Assembly: GCA_029891385.1 (NCBI GenBank)
Contig: CM057227.1
Coordinates: 60,637,567-60,701,566, forward strand
Source of the DNA: Erythroxylum novogranatense
Taxonomy: Eukaryota > Streptophyta > Magnoliopsida > Malpighiales > Erythroxylaceae
DNA: 64,000 nucleotides
Direction: 5' to 3'
Shown here: piece after piece, positions 56,326 to 64,000 of the stretch
How positions within the stretch are numbered: position 1 is the stretch's first letter
Layout of the letters: each line of letters opens with the position of its first letter
Notes under the pieces: model-generated
What the model was told of the DNA's origin: nothing
Database searches by the model: none
What the model saw: only the letters and a program-made list of their open reading frames with translations
Position numbers and translations under genes: made by a program

Positions 56326-56472
56326 AGATCTTCTATCTAATATTATGGTGTCTTATTGTGTCCAATAAATCTCAGTCATTTATTTATGTGAGCTCCGCAT
56401 AGGTCTCGCGTAAATCCCGTAAAATAAATGGCTAAGATTTCATAAGACAGGATAATATTGGACAGAGGATCT
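56326..56472. mobile_element. Foldback (MITE-like) element near the sulfate transporter promoter
   Basis: Arms 56326-56385 and 56420-56472 are imperfect inverted repeats: AGATCTTCTATCTAATATTA against AGATCCTCTGTCCAATATTA reversed, then GTCTTAT, then TCTCAGCCATTTATTT-type sequence. There is a roughly 35-base loop and no coding capacity. I could not define a target duplication, so the family is unknown. Confidence 0.6.
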
Positions 56473-59400
56473 TGTCCCGTCTGGTTGATGGTACCCCACA
56501 AGCGGACCGACTTACGGAATGCTATCCTAACATTGACACTATTACGCCAGATGACCTCGCATCTTAATCTGACAACTCTCGCTCTCCCTAAAGTTGTTCT
56601 TGTCGATTTAGGTTCTTAATTCATAAATCTTATGCACAATGAAACAAAAAAATTGCATTTACCAGTTTTTTGTTGTATGTTTTCTTAAGAGGATGAAAGG
56701 AAGACTTCTTGCACTTAACCAAATTGCGTAACCTTAGCAATACAATTTTGAATTATTTCAATCACTATTTTAAAGATATAACATCATTGAAACAGTTTAT
56801 TTTAGTTAATAGCTTAATTATTAATCAGCATGAACATTTCAGAAAACACCTTGTTTAAACTTTTACATGATATATTTTAATGAGTTAGCGTATCACCATA
56901 TAAGATGCATACTGTCTTGTCTTTCTTTGCATATATAGATTTCAAATAATGGCATGAAAGTGTCTCTATATGTGTCTGAAGTCTCAAAAGCTGTTAAAAG
57001 ATTAAGAGCTAGACATGAATGATGCTGTTTATGTTTTACACACGGCTATCGATCACGATATGGAGCATCATATCACGCAGGGCGTTCTAATTTCGGCACT
57101 AAATATGCTAAATTTTACATTTATTTTATTGCAGGTGAATTACGTTTGATCAATAAATTAGTTGAATGACAGACTAAGATGGTAATTTGGACAAGAAGTG
57201 AGAAAAATAGGAAGGACATTTGAAGAAAGCAAAGGTAATGAAGCCAGATTGTAGCACAAACAGGAAATGGTAAGAATATATACATATAATTTATTGGACA
57301 ACTAATTATATCTTGCTTCTTATTCCATTGGTTGTCGCGTCCACATAACTACTTCCCTTTAACTTTTATTCTTTTCCTTTTGCAATCCTCCATTGTTACA
57401 TCCAATCAATGAGTGTTCGACGAAGAATAACTTCAAAACTTAAGCTTGGAAAAAAAAATGTCCGACGTATGTTTGACGGTGATGTTAATGTTGTAGATCT
57501 AACATTGTTGGCATGGCTCTTATTTTTCTTGGTTTCATAAAGAATATGGATCTGATCTTCATTGGAGTGTTATATACATGTCCTGGCTCCTTAAATGGAC
57601 AATCATTCCGTTATTCAAATCAATTCTCTTGTAGATATTTAATTTTGACTTGTATTTTGTCCATTCAATTATAAAAGGAATTAACTTTAATTTTTAAGAG
57701 TTTTAATTTATACTTTCAATCTTTACATTTTTTTCTCAATTCATGCTTAGTGTAGAGAAACTTCTACTAATTGTTGACAAAATTTCCAATATCTTCTAAA
57801 AAATTAACTATCAGAATAAAAAGAAAATTTTAAAAGTGTATAACAAAATTTTAAGTGGTCTTTGGCACTTAGATGAAATTAATTTGATAATATTAATTTA
57901 TTAATGGGTGTAACTGTTTATTATCTCCTACTCACATATGATAAGTTTATTTCACTAGGACTTTGCAATTCTCATACTTGTCTAATAACTCGTGCAACTT
58001 GCATTCAGCAAGAGTTCATTAACTTATATTTGTTAAAATATATAACATCTCGATCAACTAATTGATCTTTCAAAGGCATTTAATAATTTATATCCTATGT
58101 CATATCTCATACTTTTAATTTCCTTTGATCTTATTTACTTCATCATGTCGCAAATATATTCAATTATTTTTACTAAGAAACTATTGTCACCTTTGAATAT
58201 ATCTTTTTCTTATATGAGTCACCAATAAAATGTCCTTATGTTCTAAATTCTCTCGAATTGAATTTAATTTCTTTTTCTAGAATTATCCTGTAAGATTTTA
58301 TCACATATGATCTTTTAGCAACATCCTAAAGTAGTAATCCTTAAATTTATGTTTTAAGAAATAGAAAAGAGTTATGAGGGCATATAATAAGGTTCATTTA
58401 GCCTATAGGGTCTTGTATAATACTAGATGAGATCTGATATTAATCCCTTTTAATGGTTTATCTATAGAAAGAGTCATGTGTTACAATATTAATTCTATTT
58501 ATTTAGAGTTTTGTCTTTTGTTCATGCAACACTATATAGATATGTTAGCTCAAGATTTAATATTAATGATTTTGACGAAAACCTCACAATATTTCAAAAT
58601 TTAAATTAGATTTATTTCCTTGTACAATTAATGGTCTAATTCTCAAAATGAAATAAATCATAGGATAAATGCTTCCTTTCTTCTAGGAACCTTCCTAAAG
58701 AACTTACCTTATTTATTTCACAAGCTCCAAAAGAATCTTGTTATCATTGGAGTTATTTTCTTTTTATTTTTAACGGTTAATTCTCAAAAGAAAATAAAAT
58801 CATAAAAATATGCTTTCTTTCTTGTAAGAACCTTCTTTTTGAACTTACCTTATCAAAAATAGTTTATTCGAAAGGATCTTACTAATTATGAAGGTCGTAT
58901 GTTAGCCCCGTGATTACTGAAAGATTTTTGTAAAACATGATATCGAAATTATTTAGATTTAAATCCATCCAGTTGACTAAGGATATAGGTGAAGCAACGA
59001 CTAGTTAAAATAAATGCCTACTTAAGGAAGAGTCATTGCTTTTGCATAAACATATCAAACTCTTGAATTACATCAATAGCATCAGTACTTTTGAAAGTCA
59101 TATTCTTATCAAATCTCTTGTGCTTTAGAAAGTGAAAATTCTTTTTGAGAGAGATCATTGAAGCTCATATCTAGCAAATCACATTTTCATCTATTGAGAG
59201 CTTGTAGAGGCTAGTTAAATACTACTAGTTTGGAAGGTTAGAAAACCTTGAAAAATATATACTCGTGAGCTTGAAGAGGATTGTCAAATTACTAGTTGGG
59301 GTTTTATAGTGAAACACTCAAGTTGGATACTTGGGGATTATATGTAGGCTTAGGCTGTAAGCAAAATCATTATAAATCGATTGCGTCCTTCTTTCATCTA

Positions 59401-60030
59401 GTTCATTTACTGTTGGAAAATGCTTTGCGGCCATTAATGCATCATTAGGAGAGGTTACAGCACCGGATTTGCTAGCTATTCAGGTTGAACAAAGCAAGGC
59501 CTATATCTACTTAGCAGACTAGATATTGATAGGTATACCACATGGTTTTTGCCTTCACTTGTGCATTTGGTTATTTCCTTACATTATTGCAACACTGGTC
59601 GAATTCGGTTGGAACATGTGAGGATTGCGAGGTATGAGTTTGGGTTACCATAGGAAGAGCTTCAGTTTCTGATTCTCATGCATCATGAAATTGGAACAAT
59701 TCTCAACCATTCCAACGACAGGTGGGTACAGATTGATGTTAGGGTTCCTACCTGATCCATGTTGGATCCATAAAGCATTCTCAGTAAATGTTGAACAAGG
59801 AAACTTTCTTTGAGATAAGGTAGATGAGGAACAAGAGCTAGTTCCCTGGTTCAGTATGCCTTTTCCCTTTTCAGTGAACATTCCAGAGTCTACGTAAATG
59901 TTGAAATTTGCCAACGGTAGAGTCTCCGATGATAACAATTTTGAAAAGATACTCCTCTTGACCCTCGTCGTCCAATGACATTGATCGGCTCCTAACTTCT
60001 ACTAGTTGAGCTTAAGTTGAGTCTCAATGG
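56473..60030. other. AT-rich intergenic stretch
   Basis: No gene, RNA or LTR pair recognised on either strand. Short open frames exist (the longest on the minus strand at 59645-59938) without recognisable domains. Confidence 0.5.
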
Positions 60031-60035
60031 AGTCT

Positions 60036-60056
60036 AGAGAGAGAGAGAGAGAGAGA
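60036..60056. repeat. (AG)n microsatellite
   Basis: About ten AG units. Confidence 0.9.
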
Positions 60057-60119
60057 AAATGAAGTCAAGCTGGCACGAAAACATGTTGCGTGTGTTAATA
60101 ATGGAAATCATTCATATTT

Positions 60120-60374
60120 CCATCTATCAGTTCTCTGGCTAACTTGAGCTTTCTTAAACGAGATCGAAATGGGTTCGAGGGAAGCATACCATTATGCGTT
60201 ACGAATTGTAAGTCACTATCTTTCATGGATCTTTCAGGAAACAAGCGTAGTGGGTCTTTACCACTTGGTTTTGGAGTTGCATTTCCCAAACTTAAAAGCT
60301 TAAACCTTGCAGGAAATGAGATTTCTGGTCAAAGCTCATATTTCTCACAGATGAACTCCATCACCGACTGGTAA
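60120..60374 (+). pseudogene. Leucine-rich-repeat receptor fragment
   Basis: In one frame it reads PSISSLANLSFLKRDRNGFE, GSIPLCVTNCKSLSFMDLSG, NKRSGSLPLGFGVAFPKLKS and LNLAGNEISGQSSYFSQMNS. That is about three extracellular-type leucine-rich repeats (LxxLxxLxLxxNxxxGxIP) as found in plant LRR receptor kinases and receptor-like proteins. It ends at TAA (60372-60374). No signal peptide, transmembrane segment or kinase domain is found nearby, and there is no upstream start in frame, so this is a gene scrap. Surface receptors of this kind sense peptides or microbes; this piece has no expected function. Confidence 0.78.
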
Positions 60375-61310
60375 CATTCCTGGATCACTTTAGTGTTTCT
60401 CTTGCCTGTTTTTAGCTTTTCTTAGGAATGTTGGATCAAGTTAAAGCAACAAAAAGCGTCTCCTCAATATATGACAAGATCAAGTGCTGAAGAAAATGCA
60501 TGCCATACATTTTGTTGACAACATATGCTCGGAGATCCTCCATTCGGTGAAGGTAATAGCTACTTTTATTGTTTTGGTATTATATGTAGGGCACGAGGAC
60601 ACCGCCTCAACCAATTCTCAGGTGCGCAGTGTTCACTTTGTGCTTCTTAAACTGTTTATTTAGATTCGTTAGATGTTTCTTTTCTAATTTTGTGTTGAGT
60701 TACGTGAGTAATTTTGTGATGGTAATGGGGGTTACTTCTTTAGTCGGGAGTTTTGTTCTATGATGGTGGTTGTTCTTTAGTTGTAGAAGGGGATGAAGTT
60801 CGTGGGTTTTCCGGTGTAATTTTGGTGGTCATCTTCAGTGTTTCTCAACTGACAGAGCTCATATTTTTTTTTAATCCCCGCTCTTTCTTTTCACCACTTT
60901 TGACGGAGTTGTAATGTTGGGTATTTCGCTGCCTGTTCTAGCTTGACGTCTATCACTAACGTTTAGTGTCTGACGTATACCTTCTTTGAACCGCCTAACA
61001 AATTCGCTGCGGTGTGAAAAAGGCAGCCTACCGTTTCGCGTGAATACCGTTGGTTGCACTGTAGATGCTTTCGAAGATATTTATACAAGACTTTCCCGTA
61101 GCTGCTCCTTTTATTTTAACTTGCCTCTTAATCGTTTAGTTAAAGCCTTCTAGAGCAGAATTTGTGGTTGAGGCTTTTTGCGTGACTAAGTTATTTCTAG
61201 CGTGGTTTTTTTTTTCATTTTCCTGTTGATCCAAGTTACTTGCATTATTTTTCTATTTGCCCTTCCATACAATATCGTGCCTGGATTTCTTGTCCACTAT
61301 TGCTAAATCC
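60375..61310. other. Intergenic stretch without recognisable genes
   Basis: No domain or repeat family recognised; a 62-codon minus frame at 60871-61059 has no familiar features. Confidence 0.5.
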
Positions 61311-61894
61311 TTTGTATTTTGATTTGATTTGATTTGATTTAGTTTTATTATTTAGTTTTATTTATTTATTTATTATTATTATTATTTATTGATATACAAA
61401 CTTTATCTTCTTTAGAATTAATATTTTCACTTTCACTTTTATTATTATTGTTACTATCGTTATTATTATTCCTCTATTTCTAGCCATTTATTGAGTTTAT
61501 ATATTTACCTTTAATTTTATCTTTTTCTTTAGTATTTTATTCTTATTATTCAAGTTATTGGATTATTCACGCTTTCTTCGTTATTTTCTTCTTCTTATAG
61601 TTTAGTGAGCTTATTATTATTATTTATTATTATTGTTATTATTTTACTATTATTATCCTTGTATTAAGTCTCTTACTAGCTTTAGTTTTCCATTATTATT
61701 ATTCTTATTAGTATTATACTATTAGTGTTACTTTTATTATTAGTATTATTATTATTAGTATTATTGTTATTATTAGTGATTAGTATTTTTAATATTATTT
61801 ATGTTGATTTTCCTATACCTTGAGTTTCGTATTTTTATTGGTACTATTATTACTGTTATAATTATTATTCTCTTACTAGCTTTAGTGTTTCATT

Positions 61895-61967
<73 letters not shown>

Positions 61968-62218
61968 TATTGGTATTATTATTATTATTATTTGTGACTA
62001 GTATTATTAGTATTATTTGCATTTATTTTCCTATACTTTAAGTTTTGGGATAGTTTTAACCTAAGACTAGTATTATTGTTATAATAATTATTATTAGTTT
62101 AATCTAATTTAGGATATTTTTATATTTTTGTTATATTATATATACATTGTTTTTATTTTCATTCTTTTTATTTTTATTTTAGTTTATTTTTATTTTATTT
62201 TATTACTTTATTTTTTTC
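61311..62218. repeat. Long TTA/ATT-rich simple repeat tract
   Basis: Interrupted (TTA)n, (TTTA)n and (ATT)n runs over 900 bases. The longest is (ATT)n at about 61892-61967, with a (TTTGA)n start at 61318-61340. Confidence 0.88.
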
Positions 62219-62400
62219 AGGTAACTTTATTTTAGTTTTGTTGTTAGTATAGGGTCAAGGTTTTTAGAGGCTCCTTAGGCGTAGACCTGAAGAACAAGGG
62301 TAGCCTCGAGATAGGAAGGATGTCTTCAATTTGCACGGTTGGGACCAGTGCGAGCGGGTTGGTGCGTGCAGTAAGTAGGGATAAAAATGGTGTGGACGTA

Positions 62401-63060
62401 ATGAGATTCAGATCTTGAAACGTTGGGACCCTTACGAGTAAGTCCTTAGAATTAGTGGAAATTTTATATAAGTATAGGATACAAATAGCCTGCATTCAGG
62501 AGACAAAGTGGTCAGGTGCTAAAGCAAAGGAGATAGGAGGTTTCAAACTATGGTACTCGAGAAGTGCTCAGAAGCAGAATGGGGTAGGTATCCTGGTGGT
62601 CAAGGAAATTATAAGTTAAGTGGTGGGGATTACAAGGGTCAATGATAGGATTATGGTGGCTAAAATTGTTGTTAGCAATGTGGTTCTCAATGTCGTGCGT
62701 GCATATGCACCTCAAGCAGGTTCAGATGAACAACAAAAATGTTTGTTCTGGGAAGCGTTAGAGGGGGTGCTGCAACATTTCCTTGATACGGAGCAGATCA
62801 TCATTGGAGGTGATTTTAATGGCCATATAGGGGTTGATACGGACGGATATACAGGAGCCCATGGGGGCTTCGGATATAGCATTAGAAATGATAATGGGAT
62901 TGCTTTATTGGACTTGGCTGTAGCGTATGAGTTAGTCATAGCTAATTCCCTTTTTAAGAAAAATGTAACGCACTTAGTAACTTTTCAGAGTGGCACCTCA
63001 AAGACATAAATAGATTATCTCCTTATCTGGAGAGATGTCAGATCATGGTACAAAGATTGC
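62401..63060 (+). pseudogene. LINE endonuclease domain
   Basis: It starts with ATG at 62401; codon 6 is TGA where tryptophan is expected (MRFRS then NVGTLTSKSL). Motifs of the endonuclease/exonuclease/phosphatase fold follow: IQETKW with the catalytic glutamate (about 62490), NGVGILVVKE, VVRAYAPQAGSDEQQ, IIGGDFNGHIG with the D-x-N pair (about 62805), and FQSGTSKT then IDYLL after a TAA (63007-63009, expected glutamine). An additional TAA is at 62617. The enzyme would nick target DNA to prime reverse transcription. Confidence 0.87.
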
Positions 63061-63399
63061 AAAGTACTGCCAGCTGCATGCATATCGACTTAACATAAAT
63101 TACTAGTTCTAGATTTCGGGATTAAAGGATGGAGGTCACAGTTTTCCAACCTGCATTGTCATAGAATTAAGTGGTGGAGACTAAGAGGGGACAAGATGGA
63201 ACGATTTAGGGTTTAAGTTCGGTCAACTGCAACATGGTCTATGAGCAGGGATGCAAACCTGATGTGGGAGGGTGTAGCCTCTGTAGTGCGTGCAACTTCC
63301 ACCAATCGCCTAGGGGTATCTAAAGGGGTCCCCAAAGGGCAGGGAGGTGGGCGGATGGAAGGTTGGTGGTGGTCAGACGAGGTCTAAGGGACTGTTAAG

Positions 63400-64000
63400 G
63401 CGAAGAAGAGAGTTTTTAAGGATCTTTTAGCTAGTTCAACGGAGGCAGAGAGGGACATTAACAAAGTAAGGTATAGGTTGACAAAACGGAGGGCTAAGAA
63501 AACTATTGTAGTGGCTAGAGGGGAAGCATATGAGACTATGTATCACGATTTGGATACGTTTAGGGGAGCACAAAAGATTTTCAAGCTAGCACGAGATAGG
63601 GCATGCGGGACAAATAATTTCAACCAAGTTTTTTGTATACGTGATGAAGCAGGACAAGTAATCACAGAGTCCCAAGACATCAAGAGGAGATGGCAGAGGT
63701 ATTTTCATGGCCTATATAACGAAGAGATAATGGGCAACGTAGAGTTAGGAGAACCCTCTGCAGCGGGGCATGATCATGAAAGGGGCGCATGGGTGAGGAT
63801 TACGAGGGGTGAAATTGCAAAGGTGTTGAGAGAGATGGGGAGCAGTAGGGTCGTAGGGCCAGACGAGATCCCTATAAAGATATGGAAACGAATAGGAGTT
63901 GTTAGTATTGTATGGTTAGTTCAACTCTTCAATGTGATTCTAGAGTCAACCAAAATGCCAAATGAATGGAGATTAAGTAGGTTGATCTCCTTACACAAGG
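63400..64000 (+). pseudogene. LINE linker and reverse transcriptase start, cut by window end
   Basis: A continuous frame reads KKRVFKDLLASSTEAERDIN, KVRYRLTKRRAKKTIVVARG, FKLARDRACGTNNFNQVFCI, QDIKRRWQRYFHGLYNEEI, then the first polymerase blocks (ITRGEIAKVLREMGSSRVVG, PDEIPIKIWKRIG, VSIVWLVQLFNVILESTKMP, NEWRLSRLISLHK). The catalytic block lies beyond the window, so function cannot be judged. Confidence 0.85.

Larger units (their letters stand above)
62240..64000 (+). mobile_element. RTE-like LINE (non-LTR retrotransposon), 3' part beyond window
   Basis: A GC-richer block begins at about 62240 after the simple repeat. It encodes an apurinic-type endonuclease (62401-63060) followed by a linker and the start of a reverse transcriptase (about 63400-64000). 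No LTRs. The arrangement and wording (NVGTLTSKSLELVE, IACIQETKW, GGDFNGHIG, then VGPDEIPIKIWKRIG) match plant RTE-type LINEs, often mis-annotated as craniofacial development protein 2-like. Several stops make this copy inactive. Confidence 0.85.

Noticed and set aside
59645..59938. 97-codon minus-strand open frame
   Set aside because: No recognisable domain, no splice partners and no homology I can name; likely chance in intergenic DNA, though I cannot exclude a gene scrap.
1..64000. tRNA, rRNA or microRNA genes
   Set aside because: No sequence with convincing tRNA arms and conserved boxes was recognised; the GGTATCAGAGC strings are retroelement primer sites. A tRNAscan or miRNA search could not be run.

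Overview
This window looks like nuclear DNA of a land plant, most likely a eudicot. It is long, AT-rich and intron-containing, is dominated by Ty1/copia and Ty3/gypsy LTR retrotransposons, and holds one clearly plant-type gene, a group-3 sulfate transporter. I do not name a genus. Nothing indicates a bacterial, organellar or viral origin.

Layout. (1) 1-9579: a minus-strand Copia element (Copia-1) with two LTRs of about 1.9 kb and a decayed gag-pol; 21 bases of its left LTR lie outside the window. It abuts a decayed non-LTR (LINE) reverse transcriptase tail at 9590-10190. (2) 11860-50985: a plus-strand Copia (Copia-3) split by two large insertions. The first, 12054-24647 (TSD ACTGG), is a chromodomain-type gypsy (Gypsy-1). 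It carries a third Copia (Copia-2), which in turn carries a 3.5-kb solo LTR of a second gypsy family (Gypsy-2). The second, 28501-50500 (TSD AAGAA), is a composite of a third LTR family (LTR-3). It is interrupted by a nearly full-length Gypsy-2 at 29956-44640 (TSD ATTTC), whose 5' LTR carries a solo LTR of Gypsy-1, and by a solo LTR-3 at 45560-48830 (TSD GAATT). Nesting is four deep on both sides. The two gypsy families have each inserted into copies carrying the other. (3) 51704-56065: a minus-strand sulfate transporter of the SULTR3 type. I could place 12 exons with consistent splice sites and phases, giving 642 codons. Its fifth intron holds a 981-bp TRIM element with nearly identical LTRs and perfect TSDs. 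(4) 56066-62240: AT-rich intergenic DNA with a foldback element, an LRR-receptor gene fragment and long TTA/ATT simple repeats. (5) 62240-64000: the 5' two thirds of an RTE-like LINE (endonuclease followed by reverse transcriptase), cut by the window end.

All retroelement coding regions seen here are broken. Many of the stops are TGG to TAG/TGA or CAA/CAG to TAA/TAG, the pattern expected from deamination of methylated cytosine. The sulfate transporter is the only intact host gene.

The most unusual signal is not a gene. The non-coding parts (LTRs and leaders) of several unrelated elements each carry an array of short perfect or near-perfect palindromes with regular spacing. They are CGTCGCGACG about every 24 bp (Gypsy-1 and LTR-3), TGTCCGTTTAACGGACA in 21-bp pairs every 72 bp (the Gypsy-2 family solo LTR), TAGACGTGGCCACGTCTA (Gypsy-2), AAGTCGACTT alternating 19-22/27-28 bp and TTGGGTTTACCCAA about every 90 bp (both Copia-1). 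Motif sequence changes between copies and families while dyad symmetry and spacing persist.
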